Origin: Clostridium_AD sp050717635 | Lineage (GTDB): Bacteria > Bacillota > Clostridia > Clostridiales > Clostridiaceae | Direction: 5' to 3' | NCBI RefSeq assembly: GCF_050717635.1 | Contig: NZ_JBOITO010000030.1 | Span: 248,001-312,000 of the forward strand | DNA length: 64,000 bases | Shown here: positions 24,598-32,810 of the stretch, one piece after another | How the letters are laid out: each line of letters begins with the position of its first letter | Numbering within the stretch: the first letter of the stretch is position 1 | The notes under the pieces: model-generated | Database searches by the model: none | The model's input: the letters and a program-made list of their open reading frames with translations, nothing else | What the model was told of the DNA's origin: nothing | Made by a program: the position numbers and the translations under genes

Positions 24598-25152
24598 TCA
24601 CTTATCAATTCTAATAGTATCTTTATTTTTAACAAAATAATCTACGCCTGATATTATTGTAATAATCACTGCAGCAGCCATAAAAATATCAGTTAAAATA
24701 TTTAGAATTGGGTTTATTACTGGATTTACATAAGATAAATTTAATAATGCTGTAATTATAGCTACTATTTGCATAACTGTTTTTATTTTTCCCCACCAGC
24801 TAGCAGCAATTACTTTTCCTTCCGAAGCAGCTATTGTTCTAAGGCCTGAAACTGCAAATTCTCTTGCAATTATAATCATAGCTACCCAACTAGGTACAAT
24901 CTTAAGCTCTACCAATGAAACAAGTGCAGCCGTTACTAAAAGTTTATCCGCTAAAGGATCCATGAATTTACCAAAATTAGTTATTTCATTTCTGCTTCTT
25001 GCTATATAACCGTCCAATTTGTCGGTAAGAGAAGCTATTATAAAAATAAGCGTAGCTAATTCTTTCCCATAAGGTATTTTCACTACCATAAATATTAAAA
25101 ATATAGGCACTAGAAAAATCCTAAGCATTGTAAGTTTATTTGCGAGATTCAT
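24598..25152 (-). CDS. pgsA: CDP-diacylglycerol-glycerol-3-phosphate phosphatidyltransferase
   Basis: A membrane enzyme that makes phosphatidylglycerol phosphate, the first step to acidic phospholipids. 184 residues with several hydrophobic helices and the CDP-alcohol phosphotransferase motif: TDKLDGYIAR followed by GKFMDPLADKLL, which has the conserved metal-binding aspartates. It overlaps the end of rimO by 17 bases and so is translationally coupled to it. The rimO-pgsA-recA order is typical for clostridia. Confidence 0.95.
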   Translation of the reverse strand: MNLANKLTMLRIFLVPIFLIFMVVKIPYGKELATLIFIIASLTDKLDGYIARSRNEITNFGKFMDPLADKLLVTAALVSLVELKIVPSWVAMIIIAREFAVSGLRTIAASEGKVIAASWWGKIKTVMQIVAIITALLNLSYVNPVINPILNILTDIFMAAAVIITIISGVDYFVKNKDTIRIDK

Positions 25153-26473
25153 GGTACACCACTCCTATTAGATCATATTCTAAAGCTTTTATAACTTTAA
25201 CGTAAACAAACTCACCCTTATTATAAACACTATCAGACTCAAAGAAAATAGTCCCATCAACTTCTGGTGCCATTTCATAATTTCTACCAAAGTAAACTTC
25301 ACCATCAAACCCTTCTACTAAAACTTCATAAACTTTACCTACTTTTTCACTATTTAGTCCTTTTGATATAGTTTGCTGTAGTATCATTAGTTCTTGCTCA
25401 CGTTTCACTTTTATTTCTTCTGGAATTTGATTTTCCATTTCTGCAGCTACAGTTCCATCTTCCATGGAGTATTTAAACACCCCTAATTTATCAAATTTAG
25501 TTTCCCTCACATACTGTTTTAATTCTTCAAAGTTTTTTTCTGTTTCTCCTGGAAAACCAACAATTAATGTAGTTCTAAGAATTACACCAGAAATACTCAT
25601 TCTTATCTTCTTTATGTTTTCTATTATGATATTCTTTCTTCCTTTTCTTCTCATAGATTTAAGAATCTCATCACTTATATGTTGCATTGGTATATCTACA
25701 TATTTACAAACTTTATCGTTGGAAGATATTTCTTTAATAATTTCATCCGTCATTTCTTCTGCATAACAGTAAAGCACTCTAATCCACTTGACTCCATCTA
25801 TTTTAGAAATTTCCTTTATTAGTTTATGTAAGTTTTTCTCACCATATAAGTCAATTCCATATCTAGTGGTATCTTGAGCAACTAAAATAATTTCTTTACA
25901 ACCATGTTCAATTAAGCCCTTAGCTTCTTGTATAATATTCTCTATTTTTCTGCTTCTATATTTACCTCTAATCTTTGGTATTGCACAATACGCACAAGCA
26001 TTATCGCACCCTTCTGATATTCTCACATAAGCAGAATAATTTTCCGTAGTTAATACTCTTTGTCCTTCATTAATATTTTCATCACTATAACTGCAATATT
26101 GGACTTTAGTATTTTTGCCTCGTACCTCTTCTATACTACTTAATAACTTATCATAATCATTAACACCCAGCATTATATCAAGCTCTGGCATAAGTTCTAG
26201 CAGTTCTTTCCCATAACGCTGAGTAAGACAACCTGTTGCAATTAACACCGAGCATTTATATTTTTCTTTGTATTCTGACATTTCTAAAATAGTATCTATT
26301 GATTCTTGTTTAGATGATTCTATGAATCCACAAGTATTCACCAAAATTATATCTGCTTGTTTAGGATCATTTGTAATATCGTATTTTTCACTTAAACTAC
26401 CTAGTATAATCTCACTATCAATTCTGTTTTTATCGCAACCTAAATTTATAACTCCAACTTTCAATTTTTCCAC
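25136..26473 (-). CDS. rimO: Ribosomal protein S12 methylthiotransferase
   Basis: Adds a methylthio group to an aspartate of ribosomal protein S12. 445 residues: an N-terminal UPF0004 domain (LGCDKNRIDSE, NTCGFIESSKQES) with three cysteines for one [4Fe-4S] cluster, a radical-SAM domain with CDNACAYCAIPKIRGKYRSR, and a C-terminal TRAM domain. The LGCDKN signature separates RimO from MiaB. It starts with GTG, 7 bases after AGGAGGA. It lies between ftsK and pgsA. Confidence 0.95.
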   Translation of the reverse strand: MEKLKVGVINLGCDKNRIDSEIILGSLSEKYDITNDPKQADIILVNTCGFIESSKQESIDTILEMSEYKEKYKCSVLIATGCLTQRYGKELLELMPELDIMLGVNDYDKLLSSIEEVRGKNTKVQYCSYSDENINEGQRVLTTENYSAYVRISEGCDNACAYCAIPKIRGKYRSRKIENIIQEAKGLIEHGCKEIILVAQDTTRYGIDLYGEKNLHKLIKEISKIDGVKWIRVLYCYAEEMTDEIIKEISSNDKVCKYVDIPMQHISDEILKSMRRKGRKNIIIENIKKIRMSISGVILRTTLIVGFPGETEKNFEELKQYVRETKFDKLGVFKYSMEDGTVAAEMENQIPEEIKVKREQELMILQQTISKGLNSEKVGKVYEVLVEGFDGEVYFGRNYEMAPEVDGTIFFESDSVYNKGEFVYVKVIKALEYDLIGVVYHESRK

Positions 26474-26570
26474 GGGTCATCCTCCTACATTTCTACATAT
26501 AAATTATTGTAAATGTGATTTACAAATTAAACAAGTGTATTTACAATATTTCTTACAGAAACTTATTGCA

Positions 26571-28877
26571 TTAATCCTTTAATTCACTATCACTTAGTAA
26601 TACTTCTCTAGGTTTGCTTCCATTTCTACCTGAAATAATACTGCGGTCTTCCATTTGTTCTATAATTCTTGCTGCCCTATTATACCCTATTTTCAGCTTA
26701 CGTTGCAACAACGAAGTGGAGGCTTGACCATTTTCAACTACTATTCTGATTGCTTCGTTTAATAATTCATCGATATCCAAGTCCTCATCTTTATTATTTA
26801 AATTACCTTCTATCTCATCAATTATTTCCTTTTCATAGTTTACCTCTGTCTTCTGATCTTTTATAAATGCAACCACTCGTTCAACTTCTTCTTGCGATAC
26901 AAAAGCTCCTTGTATTCTAATTGGTTTAGCCTCTCCAACTGGGTAAAAAAGCATATCTCCTTTACCTAATAGTTTTTCCGCACCAGCAGAATCTAGTATT
27001 GTTCTTGAATCTATTTGACTTGAAACTGCAAAAGATATTCTCGAAGGTATATTTGCCTTTATAACGCCTGTAATAACATCAACAGATGGTCTTTGCGTTG
27101 CAATTACTAAATGCATACCCGCTGCTCTTGCCATTTGTGCCAGTCTCCCAATGTACTCTTCTACATCATTAGCACAAACCATCATAAGGTCTGCAAGCTC
27201 ATCAATTATAATTACAATGCATGGCAATTTATTTTCAGCAGTACCTTTATTAACTAATTCATTATATCCTTCTATACTTCTTACATTATTGTCGGCAAAG
27301 GTTTTGTACCGTCTTGACATTTCATTTACAGCCCAATTTAGTGCACCTGCAGATTTTTTCGGGTCTGTTACTACTGGTATCAATAAATGAGGTATGCCAT
27401 TATACATATTTAATTCAACTACCTTAGGGTCAATTAATAATAGCTTAACTTCCTCTGGTGAATATTTATATAGCAAACTTATTATTAATGAATTTATGCA
27501 AACACTCTTTCCAGAACCTGTGGCACCTGCCACTAATAAATGGGGCATTTTTGTTAAATCTGAGACAACGCAATTACCACCTATATCTTTGCCTAAACTA
27601 AAAGACAAGTTTTTATTTGAAGATAAAAATTCATTAGATTCTATTACCTCTCTTAAGTATACTGCACTTAACTCTTTGTTAGGAACCTCAATTCCAACTG
27701 CTGCTTTACCAGGTATCGGAGCCTCAATTCTCACACCAGAAGATGCTAAATTAAGTGCAATATCATCTGCTAAGTTAACAATTTTGCTAACCTTAACACC
27801 AGGATTTGGTTGAAGCTCAAACCTTGTTACTGAGGGGCCTTTTGTAACTTGAATAACTTTTGCTTCAACACCGAAACTGCTGAGTGTTTCCTGTAATTTA
27901 TTGGCATTGTTAAGCAATTCTTTTTTATCATTTTTATTCATTTTCAATGTAACATTTTCATTTAATAAATCCGCAGTTGGATATTCATATTTATAGTTTG
28001 GTTTTACATTTACACTGTTTAACTTAATTTCTTGTTCTAATTCTTGATTAATAGATTTATCAACGCCTTTTTCTTTAGAGATGCTCACATAATCATCCTT
28101 AATATTATTGACAGTTTCCTCACTAGTAGTCTCACTGAATTCGCCATCGATTTCATTTGATTTTACAAAGTCGAAAATTTTAATTTTATTACTAATATCT
28201 TTAATAAATTCATTTTTACCTTTATCTGAAATTATAGACTCTTTTTTCTTATCGTTATTATCGACACATAGCTCATCCCTATCACTCTTCCTTGCATTTC
28301 TTATAACCACAAATCTTTTCTTTATACTATAAAAAGTATCAAGGAGCGATATATTTAATATTAGAATTAAACATATAAAGTAAACAGAAGTAAAAATTAT
28401 ATAACTGGAAACATCACCAAATAATGTATGCATTGGTACGTCTATTGAATAGCTAATAATTCCACCATGAATTGCTCCTTCAGCATTGTATATTTTATTT
28501 ATCCCTAGCAAAAATTCATCTTTAACATAATACTTATTTAAAGTTAACATTTGTATAAATAATAAAGTATTAATTATACAAAGTATTATTCCATAAAATT
28601 TTTTACTGAAATTAATCTTACCTTTCTTAACAATGTAACAAATCCCAGTAAATATTATGAAAAACGGCAAAAGATATGCCCCTACACCTAGTAATCCAAA
28701 AAGTAAATGATTAATACCCCCACCAATGGTACCTGATATAGAATTAGAACTTGAAAATATAGTAGAAAATATACTAAATAGAATCAATATTCCCATTGTA
28801 ATTAAAATGATTCCAAAAATTTCATTATCCGTGTCTACACTCTTTAAAGCTTTTGATTTAATTTTTTTTCTAGCCAA
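26571..28877 (-). CDS. FtsK/SpoIIIE DNA translocase
   Basis: A membrane-anchored DNA pump that moves chromosomes through the septum during division and, in spore formers, into the forespore. 768 residues: four or five N-terminal membrane helices (about 20-190), a charged linker (190-300), then the translocase motor with Walker A GATGSGKSVCINS and Walker B IVIIIDELADLMM. The C-terminal winged-helix gamma domain is visible as LLQRKLKIGYNRAARIIEQME. Clostridia may use one protein for both FtsK and SpoIIIE roles, so no single symbol is chosen. Confidence 0.95.
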   Translation of the reverse strand: MARKKIKSKALKSVDTDNEIFGIILITMGILILFSIFSTIFSSSNSISGTIGGGINHLLFGLLGVGAYLLPFFIIFTGICYIVKKGKINFSKKFYGIILCIINTLLFIQMLTLNKYYVKDEFLLGINKIYNAEGAIHGGIISYSIDVPMHTLFGDVSSYIIFTSVYFICLILILNISLLDTFYSIKKRFVVIRNARKSDRDELCVDNNDKKKESIISDKGKNEFIKDISNKIKIFDFVKSNEIDGEFSETTSEETVNNIKDDYVSISKEKGVDKSINQELEQEIKLNSVNVKPNYKYEYPTADLLNENVTLKMNKNDKKELLNNANKLQETLSSFGVEAKVIQVTKGPSVTRFELQPNPGVKVSKIVNLADDIALNLASSGVRIEAPIPGKAAVGIEVPNKELSAVYLREVIESNEFLSSNKNLSFSLGKDIGGNCVVSDLTKMPHLLVAGATGSGKSVCINSLIISLLYKYSPEEVKLLLIDPKVVELNMYNGIPHLLIPVVTDPKKSAGALNWAVNEMSRRYKTFADNNVRSIEGYNELVNKGTAENKLPCIVIIIDELADLMMVCANDVEEYIGRLAQMARAAGMHLVIATQRPSVDVITGVIKANIPSRISFAVSSQIDSRTILDSAGAEKLLGKGDMLFYPVGEAKPIRIQGAFVSQEEVERVVAFIKDQKTEVNYEKEIIDEIEGNLNNKDEDLDIDELLNEAIRIVVENGQASTSLLQRKLKIGYNRAARIIEQMEDRSIISGRNGSKPREVLLSDSELKD

Positions 28878-29013
28878 AGTATCACCTCCACTCTTAATAT
28901 TTCTACAAAATTTATAAATCTCCTTTAACTTTCTATAGATTTACAATTAAAACTCAAACTAATTCTATAAGATAGATTTTTAAATTCATACTAATCATAG
29001 CATTCAAAAATAA

Positions 29014-29056
29014 AAATAGATATAAATAGGTTGAAACAACCTATTTATATCTATTT
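29014..29056 (-). terminator. Terminator after the TepA-like gene
   Basis: 20-bp perfect arms (29014-29033 and 29037-29056) with a 3-base loop and a trailing T-rich stretch on the minus strand. It separates the pnp-to-tepA group from ftsK. Confidence 0.9.
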
Positions 29057-29059
29057 ATA

Positions 29060-29791
29060 TTATTCATCTATCATTTTATTTAATTTTGTTAATGCTTCGC
29101 TAATTCCTCCAACTTCATCTATAAGTCCATTGTCAACAGCTTGCTTTCCTATAAGTATAGTACCCATGTCATTTAAAAGCTCATCCGTTTGAGTCATTAA
29201 TCTATTTACATTTTCCTTATCAATGTGAGATGTTCTAATAATAAATTCAGTTATCCTTTCTTGCATTTTATTAAAATACTCAAAAGTTTGTTGAACTCCT
29301 ATTATCAAACCATTCATTCTTATAGGGTGAATTATCATAGTTGCAGAAGGTGAAATAAATGAATACTTAGCAGCTGTTGCTAGAGGTATACCTATTGAAT
29401 GACCACCTCCTACAACTAGTGACACCGTTGGCTTACTTACACTACGAATCATCTCTGCTATTGCAAGGCCTGCTTCCACGTCCCCTCCTACGGTATTTAA
29501 AACTATTAGAATACCTTTTACTTTTTCATCCCTTTCCATAGCAATTAATTGGGGAATAACATGTTCATACTTAGTTGCTTTTGTTTGAGGAGACAACATC
29601 ATGTGTCCTTCTATTTGACCTATTATAGGTAAAATCTGAATTTTTTCGTCCTGATTTGAAATATTAGTTGTTCCCAACTCTTTAATATTTTCAAGCTTTT
29701 CATTTTTTTTAGAATCTTCTTCTTTTTCAATACTTTGATTTTTACTATTTCCTTTTTTCTTCTGTTCTTTGATTTTTTCAGTTTTTGGCAT
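29060..29791 (-). CDS. TepA/ClpP-class serine protease-like protein
   Basis: About 243 residues. After a lysine- and glutamate-rich N-terminus (residues 1-50) comes a ClpP-fold domain: IGQIEGHMM, ILIVLNTVGGDVEAGLAIAEMI and VVGGGHSIGIPLATAAKYSF, where the GGHSIG serine corresponds to the ClpP nucleophile. TIMIIHP-like (SATMIIHPIRMNG) holds the expected histidine. Bacillus TepA (YmfB) is associated with protein export and spore proteins, but its substrate is not known. The ATG at 29791 is chosen because AGGAGG lies seven bases before it; upstream starts overlap that site or dapG. It follows aspartokinase. Confidence 0.85.
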   Translation of the reverse strand: MPKTEKIKEQKKKGNSKNQSIEKEEDSKKNEKLENIKELGTTNISNQDEKIQILPIIGQIEGHMMLSPQTKATKYEHVIPQLIAMERDEKVKGILIVLNTVGGDVEAGLAIAEMIRSVSKPTVSLVVGGGHSIGIPLATAAKYSFISPSATMIIHPIRMNGLIIGVQQTFEYFNKMQERITEFIIRTSHIDKENVNRLMTQTDELLNDMGTILIGKQAVDNGLIDEVGGISEALTKLNKMIDE

Positions 29792-29848
29792 ATACATTCC
29801 TCCTAATCCATTTATATTTTGTGCATTAAGAGAAACTATATACATTTT

Positions 29849-31039
29849 TTATCCTAATTTAAATTCTTTATGCAATGCATTAATTGCTCTTTCAACATAA
29901 GGTGTTTCTATAAGACACCATATAGTCATATGAGAGTCGGCTGTTTGTAGTACTTCAATATTTTCTCTAGTTAATGCCTTAAGTATTCTCGCCATAACAC
30001 CAGGTATTCCTCTCATTTTAGATCCTATAATTGAAAGTTTACTACAATCCTTTACAAAAGAATAAGCCATATTAAGACCTTTTATTAAATTCTCAAATTT
30101 AACATAATCTTTTTCATCAATAGTAAATATTTTTTCTTTAGGAAACACATTTATAAGATCTATGCTAATTAAATTTTCAGCTAAAATATCAAAAAGATCA
30201 TCGTAGCTAACATCTATATTTTTACACATCTTTATTTGAACCCTATTGTTCATATGTGTTATCCCTGTAATTATATTTTGGTAATCTTCACTCCCCAAAT
30301 TACTAATTATAGTCCCATCACAATCATTCATAGTATTCTTTATTACTAGTGGTATATTATATTTTTTAGAAATCTCAACAGCTCTTGGATGTATCACCTT
30401 AGCTCCTTGATCAGCAAATTGAAAAGTCTCATCGTAACTTATTTTTTTTATTGTGCTAGCCTCGGAAACTATTCTTGGATCAGCTGTCATCATACCATCC
30501 ACATCCGTGTATATTTGAGTCTCTACTGCATTAAGTGCTGCGCCTAGTCTTGCAGCTGTAACATCACTGCCTCCTCTCCCAATAGTAGTAATATAGCCTT
30601 TCTCATCTTCACCTTGAAAGCCTGCTACCACAGGGATTTTTCCACTTTGTAAAATATCCATTATTTTTTTTGTATCTACATTAATTATTGCTGCATTGTT
30701 ATAATTACAATCCGTTATTAAACCTGCTTGTCCCCCGGTTAATGGCACAGCATCAATATTATTATCATTAAATTCATTACACATTATTACAGTACTTATA
30801 ATTTCACCACAACTCATTAGTAAATCTATGGCTAATGGATTTGCTATTTTAAAATTATCGTCTACTAATGATAATAACGTGTCTGTTGCATAAGGCTCAT
30901 CTTTTCTCCCCATGGCAGATACTACTACCACAGGGGAATATCCTTCAGCCTTTGCGTTTTGAACTTTACATACTACAAGCTTTCTCTTTTCTTTGGTTGA
31001 GACTGATGTCCCTCCAAATTTCTGCACTAATATCTTCAT
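29849..31039 (-). CDS. dapG: Aspartate kinase
   Basis: Phosphorylates aspartate as the first step to lysine, methionine, threonine and diaminopimelate or dipicolinate. 396 residues: an amino-acid kinase domain starting MKILVQKFGGTSV with TIGRGGSDVTAA and YTDVDGMMTADPR, and two C-terminal ACT domains (about 265-395) for feedback control. The single-polypeptide form and its place between ymxH and tepA match the DapG isozyme of Bacillus. No lysine riboswitch is visible upstream, which fits a sporulation or cell-wall role. Isozyme assignment is by context. Confidence 0.88.
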   Translation of the reverse strand: MKILVQKFGGTSVSTKEKRKLVVCKVQNAKAEGYSPVVVVSAMGRKDEPYATDTLLSLVDDNFKIANPLAIDLLMSCGEIISTVIMCNEFNDNNIDAVPLTGGQAGLITDCNYNNAAIINVDTKKIMDILQSGKIPVVAGFQGEDEKGYITTIGRGGSDVTAARLGAALNAVETQIYTDVDGMMTADPRIVSEASTIKKISYDETFQFADQGAKVIHPRAVEISKKYNIPLVIKNTMNDCDGTIISNLGSEDYQNIITGITHMNNRVQIKMCKNIDVSYDDLFDILAENLISIDLINVFPKEKIFTIDEKDYVKFENLIKGLNMAYSFVKDCSKLSIIGSKMRGIPGVMARILKALTRENIEVLQTADSHMTIWCLIETPYVERAINALHKEFKLG

Positions 31040-31077
31040 TTTTGTCCTCCAAAGTTAAATCATCATCTGAAATTTCG

Positions 31078-31353
31078 TTAAATACGAGATTTTTTCAAAA
31101 ATTCGTTATCAACATCAATTATTATGGTTCTAGATCCTATCTTTTTAACATATTCCCAAGGTATTTCAATTATATCGGTATTATGAAAAAAACTAAATTT
31201 AGAACTGCCTTCATTGATTATTAAAAATTGTAAAACTCCGTTTTCATCAATGACTACATCATTATTTCCTAAATTATTATATTTATCACCATCATTAATA
31301 TTAATAATTTCATATCTTTCCATTTCACTATATAACTTTACATTGTCTTCCAT
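31078..31353 (-). CDS. ymxH: YlmC/YmxH-family PRC-barrel sporulation protein
   Basis: A 91-residue protein with a PRC-barrel-like fold: MERYEIININDGDKYNNLG, DVVIDENGVLQFLII, and IEIPWEYVKKIGSRTIIIDV. Members are found in spore formers; ymxH lies next to an M16 peptidase gene and upstream of dapG in Bacillus too, but its molecular role is not known. The ATG at 31353 follows AAGGAGG by 8 bases. That ribosome binding site is buried in a strong hairpin immediately upstream, so translation may be controlled. Confidence 0.85.
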   Translation of the reverse strand: MEDNVKLYSEMERYEIININDGDKYNNLGNNDVVIDENGVLQFLIINEGSSKFSFFHNTDIIEIPWEYVKKIGSRTIIIDVDNEFLKKSRI

Positions 31354-31362
31354 ATACACATC

Positions 31363-31406
31363 CTCCTTAACAATTCTCATAGAATACTATGGAATATGTT
31401 AAGGAG
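31363..31406 (-). promoter_or_regulatory. RNA hairpin that pairs with the ymxH ribosome binding site
   Basis: On the minus strand CTCCTTAAC (31398-31406) is the exact complement of GTTAAGGAG (31363-31371), and the latter contains the ymxH Shine-Dalgarno sequence. Inside, ATTC/GAAT and CATAG/CTATG (loop 31383-31386) stack on the same stem, giving about 18 base pairs. No U run follows, so it does not look like a terminator. Its likely effect, blocking ymxH translation until it melts, is inferred. Confidence 0.7.
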
Positions 31407-31439
31407 TTATGCATCATTTCCATATAATTATAAATAAAT

Positions 31440-32714
31440 TTACTTTTCAATAGAAATAATATTACCATAGAAAACATTTTGTAGCACTTCTTTTTCTTTT
31501 CCAACAAAGGCTGAATTTATAATACCCTTTTTAAAAGTACTCTCCATAACATTGTTAACTCTTGACATATCTATTTCGTCTATTTTTCTAAGTACATCTT
31601 TAGGAGTATTTATTTTATTCAAAAACATAACAGATTTTCCGTTGCTAAACATCCTGCTACTTGTGCTTTCAAGTCCTAGAATATAGCCACCCTTTAACTG
31701 TTCCTTAGTTTTGCAAAGTCTTTCATTATCAATTCCAATTTTTGAGAATTTAGTTACCTCGTCTTGTATTGCATCAATTGCAACTTTTGCTTGATTTGGA
31801 TTTACTCCCGCATAAATACTTACAACTCCTGTGTTTTTAAAGGCTGAAATATAGGAATAAATTGAGTAACACACACCTAACTCTTCACGAACTTTCTGAA
31901 ATAATTTTGAAGATGCTCCTCCACCTAATATATTACTTAGTAATATTAGTGCATAGGTATCGTCATTTCCTGTTTCTACACCCGGCATCCCTAGACTTAT
32001 ATGAAGCTGCTCAATATCTTTTTTCCTAAAGAAATGTTGATTAAATAATTTAGGGCTACTATATTTAGTAATATTTTTACTTTTACAATTCCAATCACCA
32101 AAATATTTTTCAAGGAGTTTTTCTATGTTTTTCATATCGAATTTACCAGCAATTGATATAACTAAATTTTCCGGTTCATAATGCGCGTCTATATAATCTA
32201 GAATAGTTTTCCTGCTAAACGATCCCACTGTATCACTAGTCCCTAAAATAGGTAATGAAATGGAATCCGTATCCCAAATTGCTTTTGTATGCAAATCTAT
32301 CAAAACATCTTCTGGTGAATCTTCGCTCATCTTTATTTCTTCAACGATAACACCCTTTTCTTTTTCGATTTCATCTTCTGAAAAGTTGCTATTGAAAAGC
32401 ATATCTGACAAAATATCCAAGGATAATTCTAGATGTGTATCTAATGCCTTTATATAAAAACATGTAGCTTCCTTACCAGTAAAGGCATTTAATTGACCAC
32501 CTACGTCTTCTACCGCTTCCGAAATCTGCTTTGCGGTTCTACTAGAAGTGCCCTTAAAAAACATATGCTCAATAAAATGTGATATTCCACTGTTTATTAC
32601 ATTTTCATTTCTTGAACCATTTTCTACCCATAAGCCTACGCTTACAGAATTCACATATTCAATATTTTCAACTACAACTCTTAACCCATTATTTAATTTG
32701 AATAAATTGTACAT
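31440..32714 (-). CDS. M16-family zinc metallopeptidase (MlpA/YmxG-like)
   Basis: A 424-residue peptidase with the inverted zinc motif HFIEHMFFKG (HxxEH) at about residues 45-54 and the downstream glutamate in the EKGVIVEEIKMSEDSPED stretch that completes the site. The C-terminal half has the expected inactive M16 domain (LSNILGGGASSKLFQKVRE). Bacillus YmxG/MlpA is a processing-type peptidase of uncertain substrate. It lies between pnp and ymxH, as in Bacillus and clostridia. No signal peptide is seen, so it is probably cytosolic. Confidence 0.92.
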   Translation of the reverse strand: MYNLFKLNNGLRVVVENIEYVNSVSVGLWVENGSRNENVINSGISHFIEHMFFKGTSSRTAKQISEAVEDVGGQLNAFTGKEATCFYIKALDTHLELSLDILSDMLFNSNFSEDEIEKEKGVIVEEIKMSEDSPEDVLIDLHTKAIWDTDSISLPILGTSDTVGSFSRKTILDYIDAHYEPENLVISIAGKFDMKNIEKLLEKYFGDWNCKSKNITKYSSPKLFNQHFFRKKDIEQLHISLGMPGVETGNDDTYALILLSNILGGGASSKLFQKVREELGVCYSIYSYISAFKNTGVVSIYAGVNPNQAKVAIDAIQDEVTKFSKIGIDNERLCKTKEQLKGGYILGLESTSSRMFSNGKSVMFLNKINTPKDVLRKIDEIDMSRVNNVMESTFKKGIINSAFVGKEKEVLQNVFYGNIISIEK

Positions 32715-32775
32715 ATGTTCCTCTCCTTAATGAAAATCTGTATTTAATATGTGCATATTAAGCTAATATTATTTT

Positions 32776-32806
32776 AAAAAAAATAAAAAGGCCTCTAAGC
32801 CCTTCT
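32776..32806 (-). terminator. Terminator after pnp
   Basis: As minus-strand RNA, AAGGGCU pairs with GGCCUUU around a UAGA loop and is followed by U-rich sequence (UUAUUUUUUUU). It is short but well placed, beginning about 5 bases after the pnp stop codon. Confidence 0.7.
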
Positions 32807-32810
32807 ATCA

